A program made the translations under genes and the position numbers. From contig NZ_CP030265.1 in NCBI RefSeq assembly GCF_008843145.1, positions 649,001 through 713,000 of the forward strand: 64,000 nucleotides of DNA. Direction: 5' to 3'. This DNA comes from Skermanella pratensis. GTDB taxonomy: Bacteria; Pseudomonadota; Alphaproteobacteria; Azospirillales; Azospirillaceae. Shown here in pieces: positions 48,962-61,190 of the stretch (within the stretch, counting starts at the first letter, position 1; each line of letters starts with the position of its first letter). A model generated the notes under the pieces. It saw nothing but the letters and a program-made list of their open reading frames with translations. It was not told the DNA's origin and did no database searches.

Positions 48962-49369
48962 TCAGCCCGCCGTCGGCGGCGCCCGGGTCCTGCGTGGGGT
49001 CTGGTCGAGCGGAAGCAGGACGGGAGCCGCCGCCGAAACCGCCAGGGCGGCCCCGCGCGCCGGGACCGGAGCGGCGACCGCCACACCCCCCGTCGGCGGC
49101 GCCGTTCCACCGCCGAACATCGCGCAGCCGGTCAGGCAGCAGCTCGGCAGATGCGGCCCGCCATCCTGCCCACCATCGGAATGGGAAGCGGCACCCCCCG
49201 TACACAGCGAGTCGCCGTAGATCCGCTCCGGCGAGGCCGCCGCGGCACTGATCGCCATGCCGGACAGCAGCATCTGGAGGGCGAGCAGATATGCCGCGCC
49301 CAGCGCCACCCAGAAACCCGAAGCCCGTCCCGGGTCCTGTCCCCCAGCCTGTCGCCGCGATCCCGCCAT
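48962..49369 (-). CDS. DUF2946-like small exported protein
   Basis: A 135-residue protein with one N-terminal hydrophobic helix ([20 protein letters not shown], ~20-40). A Cys/His patch [11 protein letters not shown], then [15 protein letters not shown], resembles DUF2946 proteins found beside copper-handling genes; the ending [10 protein letters not shown] is also typical. GGAAGGACGGG precedes the ATG. It may bind copper in the periplasm, but this is inference from motif and neighbour. It is followed 38 bases later by the PCu(A)C gene. Confidence 0.7.
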   Translation of the reverse strand: MAGSRRQAGGQDPGRASGFWVALGAAYLLALQMLLSGMAISAAAASPERIYGDSLCTGGAASHSDGGQDGGPHLPSCCLTGCAMFGGGTAPPTGGVAVAAPVPARGAALAVSAAAPVLLPLDQTPRRTRAPPTAG

Positions 49370-49565
49370 CCCGTCCTTCCCGTGCCGGCCCGCGCACTAT
49401 CATGCTTTCCACGCTCCGGCAACCTGCTTAAACTCCGGGCAGCCGGTGCCCGGCCGGAGGGCAGCGGCGGGCGGCGGGACAGCGCGCGGGACGGAAGCGA
49501 CGGGGCCGCCGGCATGGCACCAACCTTGCGTCCAAGGACGATAAGCACGCCTTACAGGGAGCATC

Positions 49566-50843
49566 ATGCACAACCTTCAGATCAACGCCCAGCGGCTGTG
49601 GGACAGCATCATGGAGACGGCGAAGATCGGCGGCACGGCCAAGGGCGGCATCTGCCGGCTGACGCTGACCGACCTGGACCGCCAGGTGCGGGACTGGTTC
49701 GTCGCGGCCTGCGAGGACGCCGGCTGCACCGTCACCGTGGACGAGATGGGCAACATCTTCGCGCGCCGTCCCGGCAAGGACAATTCGCTGCCGCCCATCG
49801 CCATGGGCAGCCACCTGGACACCCAGCCGACCGGCGGCAAGTTCGACGGCGTCCTGGGCGTCCTGTCCGGGCTGGAAGTCCTGCGCACGCTGAAGGACAC
49901 GGGGTACGAGACCAACGCCCCGATCGAGGTGATCAACTGGACCAACGAGGAAGGCTCCCGCTTCGCGCCGGCCATGCTGGCCTCGGGCGTCTTCGCCGGG
50001 GTCTTCACGCGCGACTATGCCGACGGCCGCAAGGACCGCGAGGGCAAGAGCTTCGGCGAGGAGCTGGACCGCATCGGCTACCGGGGCACGGAGAAATGCG
50101 GCGACCACAAGCTCGGCGCCTTCTTCGAGATCCATATCGAGCAGGGCCCGATCCTGGAGGACGAGGAGAAGGTGATCGGCGTCGTCACCGGCGTCCAGGG
50201 CATGCGCTGGTACGAGGTGACCGTCACCGGGTTCGAGAGCCACGCCGGCACCACGCCCATGCATCTGCGCCGCGACGCGCTGGTCGGCAGCGCCCTCATG
50301 GTGGACGCCGTCAACAAGGTCGCGCTCGCCCACGCACCCTTGGCGGTCTCCACCGTCGGATTGATGGAGGTCAGGCCGAACAGCCGCAACATCCTGCCGG
50401 GCGAGGTCTTCTTCTCCATCGACCTGCGCCACCCCGAGGACGAGGTCGTCGCCGCCATGGAAGCCGAGGTCCGTGAGGCGATCGGCCGGATCGCGGCGGA
50501 GCTGAAGCTGGAAGCCTCGATCGAGCAGGTCTGGGATTCGCCGGCCGTCAAGTTCGACCCGGCCTGCGTCGGGGCCGTCGGCACCGCCGCGAAGGAGAAC
50601 GGCTACAGCCACCGGGAGATCGTCTCGGGCGCCGGGCACGACGCCGCCTACATGGCGCGCGTGGCGCCGACCGCGATGATCTTCATCCCGTGCGAGAAGG
50701 GCATCAGCCACAACGAGGTCGAAAACGCCGAGTTCGACCATGTCGCCGCGGGCGCCAACGTGCTTCTCCGCGCCGTGCTGGAGTACGACAACCGCGACGG
50801 CGCCGCTTCCCCAGGCCCGGCTTCCCACGATAAGGCGGCATGA
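49566..50843 (+). CDS. Zn-dependent hydantoinase/carbamoylase-family amidase
   Basis: A 425-residue M20-like amidohydrolase, the group of beta-ureidopropionase, N-carbamoyl-L-amino acid hydrolase and allantoate amidohydrolase. Metal ligands are visible: His83 and Asp85 (GSHLDTQPTGGKFDG), WTNEEGSRFAPAMLASGVFA with the catalytic Glu pair, and FFEIHIEQGPILED. FESHAGTTPMHLRRDAL belongs to the dimer domain. With an importer directly downstream and dihydropyrimidinase at 59-60.5 kb, cleavage of N-carbamoyl-beta-alanine in pyrimidine breakdown is the likely role. The stop overlaps the ABC ATPase start (ATGA). Confidence 0.92.
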   Translation: MHNLQINAQRLWDSIMETAKIGGTAKGGICRLTLTDLDRQVRDWFVAACEDAGCTVTVDEMGNIFARRPGKDNSLPPIAMGSHLDTQPTGGKFDGVLGVLSGLEVLRTLKDTGYETNAPIEVINWTNEEGSRFAPAMLASGVFAGVFTRDYADGRKDREGKSFGEELDRIGYRGTEKCGDHKLGAFFEIHIEQGPILEDEEKVIGVVTGVQGMRWYEVTVTGFESHAGTTPMHLRRDALVGSALMVDAVNKVALAHAPLAVSTVGLMEVRPNSRNILPGEVFFSIDLRHPEDEVVAAMEAEVREAIGRIAAELKLEASIEQVWDSPAVKFDPACVGAVGTAAKENGYSHREIVSGAGHDAAYMARVAPTAMIFIPCEKGISHNEVENAEFDHVAAGANVLLRAVLEYDNRDGAASPGPASHDKAA

Positions 50844-51688
50844 TGCCTGCGTCCGGGACCGTCGTGGCCGAAAAGGCCGGTGCCGCCGCGCGGCACGACC
50901 CCGCCGCCGCGCGGGCGCCGGTGGTGGAGGCCAAGGACCTGTCCCTGGTCTTCCAGACCGCCGACGCGCCGGTCACGGCGCTGAGCGGCATCGACCTGAC
51001 GATCCGGCGGGGCGACTTCGTCTCCCTGATCGGGCCGTCCGGCTGCGGCAAGACCACCCTGATGCGGGCCGTGGCCGATCTGGTCAAGCCGACCTCCGGC
51101 ACGCTGCTGGTCAACGGCGGCACCGCCGGGCAGGCCCGGCTGGACCGCGCCTACGGCTACGTCTTCCAGGCGCCGGCCCTCTATCCGTGGCGTACGATCG
51201 AGCGCAACATCATGCTTCCGCTGGAGATCATGGGGATGCCCCGGGCGGAGCGGAAGGAGCGGGCGGCGCGCTACCTGGACCTGGTCGGGCTGAAGGGGTT
51301 CGAGAAGAAGTTCCCCTGGCAGCTTTCCGGCGGGATGCAGCAGCGGGTGTCGATCGCCCGCGCGCTCGGTTTCGAGCCGGCGCTCCTCCTGATGGACGAG
51401 CCGTTCGGCGCCCTGGACGAGATCACCCGCGACAACCTCAACGTCCACCTGCTGCGGCTGTGGGAGAAGACCGGAATCACCGTGATCTTCGTGACCCACT
51501 CGATCCCGGAGGCGGTGTTCCTGTCGTCGAGGATCGTCGTGATGTCGCCGCGTCCCGGCCGCATCCTGGAGGTGATCGACGGCGACCTGCCGCGCGACCG
51601 CGACCTGGACGTACGGGAGACGCCCGGGTTCCTGGAGATCGCGCACCGCGTACGTGTCGCCCTGCGGGCGGGCCACAGCTATGACTGA
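50840..51688 (+). CDS. ABC transporter ATP-binding protein (nitrate/sulfonate/pyrimidine type)
   Basis: A 282-residue ATPase of the SsuB/TauB/ThiZ group. Walker A is GPSGCGKT (65-72), the signature LSGGMQQR, Walker B LLLMDEPFGALDE, and the H-loop VIFVTHSIPEAVFLSSR. It energises the two permeases that follow. The start overlaps the amidase stop, tying import to hydrolysis in one transcript. A variable Ala-rich N-terminal ~28 residues precede the domain. Confidence 0.95.
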   Translation: MMPASGTVVAEKAGAAARHDPAAARAPVVEAKDLSLVFQTADAPVTALSGIDLTIRRGDFVSLIGPSGCGKTTLMRAVADLVKPTSGTLLVNGGTAGQARLDRAYGYVFQAPALYPWRTIERNIMLPLEIMGMPRAERKERAARYLDLVGLKGFEKKFPWQLSGGMQQRVSIARALGFEPALLLMDEPFGALDEITRDNLNVHLLRLWEKTGITVIFVTHSIPEAVFLSSRIVVMSPRPGRILEVIDGDLPRDRDLDVRETPGFLEIAHRVRVALRAGHSYD

Positions 51689-52613
51689 CGCCGCCGCGCC
51701 GGGAGCCGGCGCCCTGGCCGCCCCCGTCGTCCGGCGCAAGCCGGCGCGCGAGGGGGCGGCCCTGCCGATCCTGACCGTGCTGGCGGCCCTGCTGCTGGTC
51801 TGGTACGCCGCTTCGGTTTGGCTTAACGCGCCGCAGGTGCGCGAAAGGCTGGAGCGCGCCTCGCCGGACTGGTCCGTCTCCGACCTCGTCGCCGGCGCCT
51901 GGGCGATGGACCGGCCGGTGCTGCCCGCACCCCACCAGATCGCGGTGGAGCTGTACGACTCCGTGGTCGGACGGCCCGTCACGTCCAAGCGCAGCCTGGT
52001 CTTCCATGCCCAGGTGACCCTGTCGGCGACCCTCGCCGGCTTCGCCCTCGGGCTGGCGATGGGCGTGGCGCTGGCGGTCGGGATCGTCCATGTCCGGGTG
52101 CTCGACCGGTCGCTGATGCCCTGGATCATCGCCTCGCAGACCATCCCGATCCTCGCCATAGCGCCCATGATCGTCGTGGTGCTGGGCAACCTGGGATTCA
52201 CCGGGCTGCTGCCCAAGGCGATCATCTCGGCCTATCTCAGCTTCTTCCCCATCGCGATCGGCATGGTCAAGGGGCTGCGCTCGCCCGACCCGATCCAGCT
52301 CGACCTGATGCGGACATACAGCGCCACGCCGGCCCAGACCTTCGGCAAGCTGCGTTGGCCGTCCAGCATGGCGTTCCTGTTCCCCAGCCTCAAGGTCGCC
52401 ATAGCATTGGCCCTGGTCGGCGCCATCGTGGCGGAGCTGCCGACCGGCGCCCAGGCGGGGCTCGGCGCGCGGCTGCTGGCGGGCTCCTATTACGGTCAGA
52501 CGATCCAGATCTGGGCGGCGCTGTTCATGTCCGCCTTCCTGGCGATGCTGGCGGTCGGCGCCGTCGATTTGGCCGAGCGCGGGCTGACCCGGATCAGGGG
52601 AGGGCGCCTGTGA
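51681..52613 (+). CDS. ABC transporter permease 1
   Basis: A 310-residue permease of the SsuC/TauC type with six membrane helices and a longer N-terminal part containing one extra helix (~25-48: LPILTVLAALLLVWYAASVW). The cytoplasmic EAA-like loop reads DLMRTYSATPAQTFGKLRWP. The ATG at 51681 overlaps the ATPase gene by eight bases. It would pair with permease 2, forming a heterodimeric channel. Confidence 0.92.
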   Translation: MTDAAAPGAGALAAPVVRRKPAREGAALPILTVLAALLLVWYAASVWLNAPQVRERLERASPDWSVSDLVAGAWAMDRPVLPAPHQIAVELYDSVVGRPVTSKRSLVFHAQVTLSATLAGFALGLAMGVALAVGIVHVRVLDRSLMPWIIASQTIPILAIAPMIVVVLGNLGFTGLLPKAIISAYLSFFPIAIGMVKGLRSPDPIQLDLMRTYSATPAQTFGKLRWPSSMAFLFPSLKVAIALALVGAIVAELPTGAQAGLGARLLAGSYYGQTIQIWAALFMSAFLAMLAVGAVDLAERGLTRIRGGRL

Positions 52614-53515
52614 TGCCGTGGGTGCTTCTGACCTTCCTTGCCGGGGCGGCGGCGCTGGCGCTGCTCGACCTCAGCGGCGTCGCGGCGCTGGCCGTGGGAA
52701 TGGCGGCGGTCGCGGCCTGCTGTGCCGCCATGGCGGCGCTGGCGCGGGACGACCGCTGGCCGGCCCGAATCGCGGTGCCGCTGCTGTTCGGCGTGCTGCT
52801 GCTGTGGCTGTGGGAGATGGTGACGGTCGGATTCGGCGTCCCCCGCATCCTGCTGCCCCCGCCCAGCATGATCGCCGCGGCGATCGGCAGCCATCTGCCG
52901 ACGCTGGCGGCGGATTTCCACCAGACCGTGATCCGGTCGGTGATCCCCGGCTACGTCATCGGCTGCGGGGCGGGGTTCCTGACGGCGCTGGCGATCGACC
53001 GCTCGCCCTTCCTGCAAAGGGGGCTGCTGCCGCTGGGCAGCCTGGTCAGCGCCATGCCGATCGTCGGGATCGCGCCGATCATGGTCATGTGGTTCGGTTT
53101 CGACTGGCAGTCCAAGGCGGCGGTGATCGTCGTGATGACATTCTTCCCCATGCTGGTCAACACGCTGGCCGGCCTCCGGACGGCAGGGGCCATGGAGCTG
53201 GACCTGATGCGCTCCTACGCGGCCGGCTACGGGCAGACCTTGATGAAGCTGCGGCTGCCGGCGGCGCTGCCCTTCGTCTTCAACGCACTCAAGCTCAACT
53301 CCACCCTGGCGCTGATCGGCGCCATCGTGGCGGAATTCTTCGGCACGCCGATCGTCGGCATGGGCTTCCGCATCTCCACCGAGGTGGCGCGGATGAACGT
53401 GGACGTGGTGTGGGCGACCATCGCCGTCGCCGCCCTGGTCGGCTCGGCATCCTACGGAATCATCTCGGTGATCGAGCGGGGGGCCACGTTCTGGCATCCC
53501 TCGTTTCGCCAATAA
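52613..53515 (+). CDS. ABC transporter permease 2
   Basis: A 300-residue permease of the same family with an N-terminal pair of extra helices (~2-50). The EAA-like loop is DLMRSYAAGYGQTLMKLRLP, followed by LIGAIVAEFFGTPIVGMGFR. It starts at ATG 52613 in a TGATG overlap with permease 1 and is preceded by AGGGGAGGG. Its stop lies inside the first copy of a 16-base tandem duplication. Confidence 0.92.
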   Translation: MPWVLLTFLAGAAALALLDLSGVAALAVGMAAVAACCAAMAALARDDRWPARIAVPLLFGVLLLWLWEMVTVGFGVPRILLPPPSMIAAAIGSHLPTLAADFHQTVIRSVIPGYVIGCGAGFLTALAIDRSPFLQRGLLPLGSLVSAMPIVGIAPIMVMWFGFDWQSKAAVIVVMTFFPMLVNTLAGLRTAGAMELDLMRSYAAGYGQTLMKLRLPAALPFVFNALKLNSTLALIGAIVAEFFGTPIVGMGFRISTEVARMNVDVVWATIAVAALVGSASYGIISVIERGATFWHPSFRQ

Positions 53516-53540
53516 GCTGCGGCTCCAATAAGCTGCGGCT
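53509..53540. repeat. Perfect 16-base tandem duplication at the permease stop
   Basis: CCAATAAGCTGCGGCT occurs twice in a row (53509-53524 and 53525-53540). The first copy supplies the stop codon TAA of permease 2 (53513-53515). Only one copy is needed for the gene end, so a recent slippage duplication, or an assembly artefact, is likely. Confidence 0.8.
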
Positions 53541-53572
53541 CAACGACAAAACGAGGCTGGGGGTACTGGGTG

Positions 53573-54580
53573 ATGCGCAAATTGGCTCTGGCGATGGCGG
53601 CACTGGCCGCGACGGGTTTCGGCGGGATGGCGGGGGCGGCCCGGGCGGCGGACCCGCTGACCCTGCAATTGAAATGGGTCACGCAGGCGCAGTTCGCCGG
53701 CTATTACGTGGCGGAGGCGAAGGGATTCTACGACGAGGTCGGGCTGGACGTCACGATCAAGCCGGGCGGGCCGGACATCAATCCGTCCCAGGTGATCGCC
53801 GGCGGCGGTGCCGACGTGGTCGTGGACTGGATGCCCTCGGCGCTGGCGACCCGCGAGAAGGGCGTTCCGCTGGTCAACATCGCCCAGACCTTCAACAAGT
53901 CGGGCATGATGCTGACCTGCCGCAAGGACAGCGGCGTCGCCACTCCCGCGGACTTCAAGGGCAAGACGCTCGGCGTCTGGTTCTCCGGCAACGAGTATCC
54001 GTTCCTGTCCTGGATGGACAAGCTGGGCTACAGCACCGGCGGCACCAATCCCGACATCAAGGTGCTCAAGCAGGGCTTCAACGTCGATCCGCTGCTCCAG
54101 AAGCAGGCGGCCTGCATCTCCACCATGACCTATAACGAATATTGGCAGGTGATCGAGGCCGGCGTTCCGGAAAGCGACCTGATCGTCTTCAAGTACGAGG
54201 ACCAGGGCGTCGCCACGCTGGAAGACGGGCTTTACACTCTCGACGCCAAGCTGAAGGACCCCAAGATGGTCGACAAGCTGGCCCGCTTCGTGAAGGCTTC
54301 CATGAAGGGCTGGGACTACGCGATCAAGAACCAGGCCGAAGCGGTGGAGATCGTGCTGGAGAACGACGCCTCCGGCGCCCAGACCGAAGAGCACCAGGCC
54401 AAGATGATCAGCGAGATCGCCAAGCTGATCGATGGCGGCACCAAGGGCCCCGGCTACCTGGATCCCGCGGCCTACGAGCGGACCGTCAACGTGCTGATCG
54501 GCGGCAATTCGGATCCGGTCATCAGCAGGAAGCCGGAAGGCGCCTGGACCCACGAGGTCTGGGAGAAAGCGGGGCTGTAA
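53573..54580 (+). CDS. ABC transporter substrate-binding protein, NMT1/THI5-like
   Basis: A 335-residue periplasmic binding protein with signal peptide (MRKLALAMAALAATGFGGMA, cut near ARAAD). LTLQLKWVTQAQFAGYYVAE and AKGFYDEVGLDVTIKPGGPD are the classic NMT1/THI5-like start, and QVIAGGGADVVVDWMPSALA follows. Such proteins capture pyrimidine precursors, hydroxymethylpyrimidine or related small rings, which agrees with the amidase and dihydropyrimidinase nearby. A GTG at 53570 precedes the chosen ATG. Confidence 0.93.
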   Translation: MRKLALAMAALAATGFGGMAGAARAADPLTLQLKWVTQAQFAGYYVAEAKGFYDEVGLDVTIKPGGPDINPSQVIAGGGADVVVDWMPSALATREKGVPLVNIAQTFNKSGMMLTCRKDSGVATPADFKGKTLGVWFSGNEYPFLSWMDKLGYSTGGTNPDIKVLKQGFNVDPLLQKQAACISTMTYNEYWQVIEAGVPESDLIVFKYEDQGVATLEDGLYTLDAKLKDPKMVDKLARFVKASMKGWDYAIKNQAEAVEIVLENDASGAQTEEHQAKMISEIAKLIDGGTKGPGYLDPAAYERTVNVLIGGNSDPVISRKPEGAWTHEVWEKAGL

Positions 54581-54608
54581 CCGGCGCCCCAGGACCCATA
54601 TTGGTCGC

Positions 54609-55513
54609 ATGAAGCTGGCCGTCGTCATCAACGGATCGGCGGGGGCCTTGCTCGACCAGTCGGCGGGGGATGCCGCCGGCCGCATCGAAGCACTGTTCCG
54701 CGACCAGGGGGCGACCGCCACCGTGACGGTCGCCCCGCCCGACCGCCTGATGGAGACCCTGCGGACCGCCGTGGCGACCGACGCCGATGCCGTCGTGGTC
54801 GGCGGCGGCGACGGCACGGTGGCGGCCGCCGCGACGCTGCTGGTCGATACCGACAAGGCCATGGGCGTCCTGCCGCTGGGCACGGCGAACCTTCTCGCCA
54901 AGGACCTGCACATGGCGCTTGACCTGGAAACGGCGGTCGGCCAGCTCGCCCGGGGGAGATCCGGGCGGTCGACGTGGCGGAGGTCAACGGCACGGTGTTC
55001 CTGTGCAACGCCGTGCTGGGGCTGTTCCCCATGCTCGCCCGCTACCGGGAGAGGCATAGGCACGAGCCTGGTTTCGCCAAATGGTTGCATCTTGGGGTCG
55101 CGACCCTGGCGGCGATGCGGCGCTATCCCCGGCTGGAGATGGAGATCGACCTGGGCTCCGGTCCGCAGCGCCGCCGGACCATGGCCCTGGCCGTCGCCAA
55201 CAACGCCTACGACGACGCCTTCTTCTCCTTCTTCGCCCGCTCCAACCTGGGCGCCGGGGAATTGGCGGTCTATCTGGCGCGGCACAAGACCTCGTTCGGG
55301 ATGTTCCGCATGGCGATGCGCATGTTGCTCGGCCGCTGGCAGAGCGACCGCGACCTCAGCGTCGAGCGCGTCCGGGAGGTCACCGTCCGAACCCGCAAGC
55401 GCAGCCTGGCCGTCGCGGTCGACGGCGAGGTCAGACAGCTGGCGACTCCGTTGCACTTCCGGATGCGTCCCGGCGCGCTCAAGGTTCTGGTGCCGGCCGG
55501 GACCATGCCATGA
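54609..55513 (+). CDS. Diacylglycerol kinase-family lipid kinase, apparent frameshift
   Basis: About 301 residues after one base is restored. The N-terminal nucleotide site is intact: VVVGGGDGTVAAAATLLVDT (GGGDGT 65-70) and GVLPLGTANLLAKDL. The frame breaks in the G-run 54952-54956; one more G gives LARGEIRAVDVAEVNGTVFL and continues to AVDGEVRQLATPLHFRMRPG, the expected C-terminus. Members (DgkB/YegS type) phosphorylate diacylglycerol or related lipids. Its stop overlaps the phosphoesterase start (ATGA), so the two are coupled and may act on the same lipid or signal. Confidence 0.9.
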
Positions 55514-56325
55514 GGCGGCTGGCCCACATCTCCGACCTTCATTTCGGCCGCATCGACGAGTCGGTGGTCGAGGCGCTTCTGACCGACCTCGCCGAGGTTC
55601 GGCCCGACCTGATCGTGGTCAGCGGCGACCTGACCCAGCGCGGCCACCACGACCAGTTCCAGGCGGCCCGCGCCTTCCTCCAGCGGCTGGAGTCGCCCTA
55701 TCTGGTGGTTCCCGGGAACCACGACATTCCGGGCATCAACCTGCTGGCCCGCTTCGCGGCACCCCTGCGGCGCTACCGCCGCTACATCGAGCGGGACCTG
55801 CGTCCGCTCCACCGGGATGCCGAGATCGCGGTGCTGGGCCTCAACACCGCCCGTCCCGTGGGGCTTCACTGGAACTGGTCCCACGGCAGGATCAACGCCG
55901 AGCAGATCGCCCACGCCCGCCAAGTGTTCGATACGGTGGAGCCCGATGTCTTCAAGGTGGTGGTCACCCATCACCCGTTCCTGCCGCCCCCCGACGCGCC
56001 GGAGACGCGGCTGGTCGGGCGGGCGAGCCTTGCGCTGCGGACCTTCGAGGCGTGCGGCGTCGACCTGCTGCTGGCCGGGCACCTGCACCGCGGCTACCAC
56101 GGGGATGTCAGGACCCACCACACGGCGGTGAAACGCTCGATCCTGGTGGCCCAGGCCTCCACCGCGACATCGACCCGGCTACGGAACGAACCCAACGCCT
56201 ACAACCTGATCGAGGTGGACGGCGACCGCATCGGCTTCGGTGTCAGGGTGTGGGACGGCACCGGGTTCCGCCACGGCGCCGCCGGCCGCTTCGTCCGCCG
56301 GCATGGCCACTGGGAACGGGCCTAG
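55510..56325 (+). CDS. Metallophosphoesterase
   Basis: A 271-residue calcineurin-like phosphoesterase with all metal motifs: [46 protein letters not shown] and [10 protein letters not shown]. The pattern is close to class III cyclic-nucleotide phosphodiesterases (CpdA-like), but the substrate is not proven. It is coupled to the lipid kinase upstream. Its TAG stop and that of the opposing sensor kinase share the palindrome CTAG at 56322-56325. Confidence 0.93.
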   Translation: MRRLAHISDLHFGRIDESVVEALLTDLAEVRPDLIVVSGDLTQRGHHDQFQAARAFLQRLESPYLVVPGNHDIPGINLLARFAAPLRRYRRYIERDLRPLHRDAEIAVLGLNTARPVGLHWNWSHGRINAEQIAHARQVFDTVEPDVFKVVVTHHPFLPPPDAPETRLVGRASLALRTFEACGVDLLLAGHLHRGYHGDVRTHHTAVKRSILVAQASTATSTRLRNEPNAYNLIEVDGDRIGFGVRVWDGTGFRHGAAGRFVRRHGHWERA

Positions 56326-58529
56326 CCGTGGGCAGCCGCGGCGAACTGTTCCTCCAGCGCCTGCCGCGTCGGCTCGATCTGCTGCCGGGCCAGCTGGAGC
56401 AGGCGGGCCGCTTCCTCCGGGTCGGCGGCGTTCAGCTCGATCGCGCGGGCGATGGCGGAGAGGCGCTGGGCGCCCAGGTTGGCGTTGGCGCCCTTCATGC
56501 CGTGGGCCGCCCGCTTGACCGCGGCGGCATCGCCGCCCGCTATGGCCGCCTCGATCTCGTCCGCCTGTATCCGGGCCTGTCCGGGAAACAGTCCCAGCAT
56601 GTCCGTCAGGTCCTCCATGTCGAGGCAGTCGCGCAGCTGGTCGAGCATGGACTGGTCGAGCAGCGGCGTCTCCGCCAGGTCGTCGGGCGCGGCCGGGGCC
56701 GGTGCCTGCGACGGCAGCCCGGGAAGCCTGCTCATGACGCGCTCCATCGCGGAGAACAGTTCGGCCGGGCGGACCGGCTTGGAGACGTAGTCGTTCATTC
56801 CGGCAGCGAGATAACGCTCCCGGTCGCCGGCCATGGCATGGGCCGTAACGGCGATGACCGGGATCGTTCCGAGGGGAGGGGGCAGGCTGCGGATCGCCTC
56901 CGTCGCCGAGCAGCCGTCCATGACCGGCATCTGGATGTCCATCAGCACCAGGTCCAAGCGAAGACCGGAGCCGACCACCTCGGTGACCGCTTCCGCTCCG
57001 TTGGTCGCCAACCGGACGGCGTGGCCTCGGCGTGTCAGCAGGCTGTTCATCAAGGTCCGGTTCACCTCGACGTCGTCCACCACCAGGATGCGCAGGGGGC
57101 CGTGGTCGACCGCTTCCGGTGCCGGCTCGGGCAGGGGAGCCTCGACGATGTCGGGGCCGGGCTGGCAGCGCACGGTGAAGCTGAAGGTGCTGCCCTTGCC
57201 GACCTCGCTCCGGACGGAGATGTCGCCGCCCTGGAGCAGGCAGAGCTGCCGGCAGATCGCCAGACCCAGCCCGGTGCCGCCGTAACGCCGCGTGGTCGAG
57301 CCGTCGGCCTGGGAGAAGCGCTCGAACAGGCGGCCCAGGAACTCCGGCGGGATGCCGATGCCGGTATCCTCGACCTCGACCACCAGAAGCAGCGCTCCCG
57401 CCCCGTCCGGCCGGGTGGTGAAGCGGATGCCGATGCGGCCCTGGCGGGTGAACTTGACCGCGTTGCCGACCAGGTTGAACAGGATCTGCCGGATCCGGCC
57501 GACATCGCCGCGCAGCGAGATCCGCGCGTCCGGGTCGATGGTGTAAGACAGTTCGTTGCCGCTCTCCATCGCCTTGGGATGGAGGATCGAGACCACGTCC
57601 TCGGCCGGCTGGGTCAGCAGGAAATCCACCGCCTCGACCTCGATCCGCCCGGCTTCCAGCTTGGACAGGTCCAGGATATCGTTGACGATGGTCAGCAGGT
57701 TCTCGGCCGATCGCAGCGCGGAGCGGGCGTGTCCCTGCGGTTCGGGGGGCAGACGGCTGTCCACCAGCAGGCCAAGAAGCCCCATCACGCCGTTCAGCGG
57801 GGTTCGGATCTCGTGGCTGATGTTCGCCAGGAATTCCGACTTGGCGCGGCTCGCCGCCTCGGCGTCCTGCTTGGCCTGGTTGAGCGTTCCGGTCAGCTGC
57901 AGAAGCTCGCGCCGGGACCGGCTGCTCTGCAGGATGTACCAGCCGGCCAAGCCCGCGAAGCCGGCGCAGAGCACCGCCTGGATCACGGTCGCCGCGGTCG
58001 CGAGCCGCTGCATCGCCGTGATCTCGGTCCAGCGCTGGGCGGCCTCGCCGGCGCTCACGCTGTTGATCCCGAGCATCATGGCCTGGATCGGCCCGCGCAG
58101 CAGAGGCAGCCGGACCAGAAGCTCCGCCACGACGACGCCGTCGAAGCCGCCGCGGGACGCCACGAGCGCATCCGTTTCGTCAACGAAACGACCTATCTCG
58201 CCGATGGTACCGTCATAGAAGGCGCGGCCGGTGAACATCTGCCGGTAGGTGCCGCCGCGCACGATGTTGAGCCGGCTGACGAAGACCTCGTACCGGCGCT
58301 CCGCTGCTGCGGCATCGCTGAGGCCGGCCGAAGCCTCCAGCAAGGCCACGTGCAGCCGGTGGTGCTCGGTCCCGAGCTGGAAGAAGGCCCAGGCTTGGTT
58401 GTCGGTCCCGCCGGCCAGCACGCCGATGGTCTTGTTCGACAGCGCGTACTGGAGTGCTCCGACGATGGAGAAGGAGACGACGACGGCCAAGCCCAGCCCC
58501 GCCAAGGCGGCGCGCAGTCCCCGTGTCAA
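56322..58529 (-). CDS. Hybrid sensor histidine kinase with receiver and Hpt domains
   Basis: A 735-residue phosphorelay protein. Helix 1 (~8-30) and helix 2 (~185-205) enclose a four-helix-bundle periplasmic sensor. HisKA has His239 in [20 protein letters not shown]. The ATPase has [18 protein letters not shown] and [20 protein letters not shown]. The receiver has [15 protein letters not shown] and Asp531 ([13 protein letters not shown]). The Hpt has His676 in [13 protein letters not shown]. The order HK-REC-Hpt can pass phosphate to a separate regulator, none of which is adjacent. The start is probably TTG 58529, overlapping the upstream stop (TTGA) after AGGG; TTG 58559 is an alternative. 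Confidence 0.9.
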   Translation of the reverse strand: MTRGLRAALAGLGLAVVVSFSIVGALQYALSNKTIGVLAGGTDNQAWAFFQLGTEHHRLHVALLEASAGLSDAAAAERRYEVFVSRLNIVRGGTYRQMFTGRAFYDGTIGEIGRFVDETDALVASRGGFDGVVVAELLVRLPLLRGPIQAMMLGINSVSAGEAAQRWTEITAMQRLATAATVIQAVLCAGFAGLAGWYILQSSRSRRELLQLTGTLNQAKQDAEAASRAKSEFLANISHEIRTPLNGVMGLLGLLVDSRLPPEPQGHARSALRSAENLLTIVNDILDLSKLEAGRIEVEAVDFLLTQPAEDVVSILHPKAMESGNELSYTIDPDARISLRGDVGRIRQILFNLVGNAVKFTRQGRIGIRFTTRPDGAGALLLVVEVEDTGIGIPPEFLGRLFERFSQADGSTTRRYGGTGLGLAICRQLCLLQGGDISVRSEVGKGSTFSFTVRCQPGPDIVEAPLPEPAPEAVDHGPLRILVVDDVEVNRTLMNSLLTRRGHAVRLATNGAEAVTEVVGSGLRLDLVLMDIQMPVMDGCSATEAIRSLPPPLGTIPVIAVTAHAMAGDRERYLAAGMNDYVSKPVRPAELFSAMERVMSRLPGLPSQAPAPAAPDDLAETPLLDQSMLDQLRDCLDMEDLTDMLGLFPGQARIQADEIEAAIAGGDAAAVKRAAHGMKGANANLGAQRLSAIARAIELNAADPEEAARLLQLARQQIEPTRQALEEQFAAAAHG

Positions 58530-59002
58530 GGCTCGACCCTGATCCGGTCGATCTGCCAAATCGCCCGGAAGAACCAGGCGTCGTTTTGCAATTCGGGATG
58601 GTCATCGAACGGAAACATCAACCAGAACGGCCCACGCTCCCGCGGCGGGATGGGCTTGCCGTTCATGGAGGTCGCGATGATCGGCCGGTAACGCAGGATG
58701 TCCGTTAGCGACAACTCGACCTTGTAGTCGTCCCTGGCGATCAACGAGACCTTGTTGCCCTCGGCTTTCAGCAGCGCCAGCACGTCGGTCAGGTACGGGC
58801 CGGAGAAGCTGGCCTTGCCGGTCCACGGGGTGGCGGTGGCGATCTCCACCGCCGGCAGCCCGGCAAGCTGTTCCGAATCGAGCGTCTCCGCCGCCGCGAG
58901 GCCGGCGCCGGAGACGCTGATCTGCGCCGCCAGCACCGGCCTCGCGGCGGTCCAGGAAGCCAGCGAAATCAGGAAGGTGGCGGCAAGGATGCGGGCAATC
59001 AT
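58526..59002 (-). CDS. Exported SUOX-fold (molybdopterin-binding-like) protein
   Basis: A 158-residue protein with signal peptide ([20 protein letters not shown], cut near VLAAQ). The mature part resembles the oxidoreductase molybdopterin-binding fold in reduced form ([60 protein letters not shown]). It contains no cysteine at all, so the usual molybdenum ligand is missing and a catalytic role is unlikely. It is translationally coupled to the hybrid sensor kinase, suggesting it is the periplasmic ligand-binding partner of that kinase. Confidence 0.8.
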   Translation of the reverse strand: MIARILAATFLISLASWTAARPVLAAQISVSGAGLAAAETLDSEQLAGLPAVEIATATPWTGKASFSGPYLTDVLALLKAEGNKVSLIARDDYKVELSLTDILRYRPIIATSMNGKPIPPRERGPFWLMFPFDDHPELQNDAWFFRAIWQIDRIRVEP

Positions 59003-59083
59003 GATGGGGGCGGGTCCGTGCAGGGCGAGTTGGCCCGTGGAGATTACCCCATTCGGCGAAAAAATGCCCGCATCCGCATCGGC

Positions 59084-61189
<2,106 letters not shown>

Positions 61190-61190
<1 letters not shown>

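Noticed and set aside
54609-58691. 1360-codon plus-strand frame
   Set aside because: Product of the one-base gap in the lipid kinase; beyond residue ~116 it is an out-of-frame or antisense reading of real genes.
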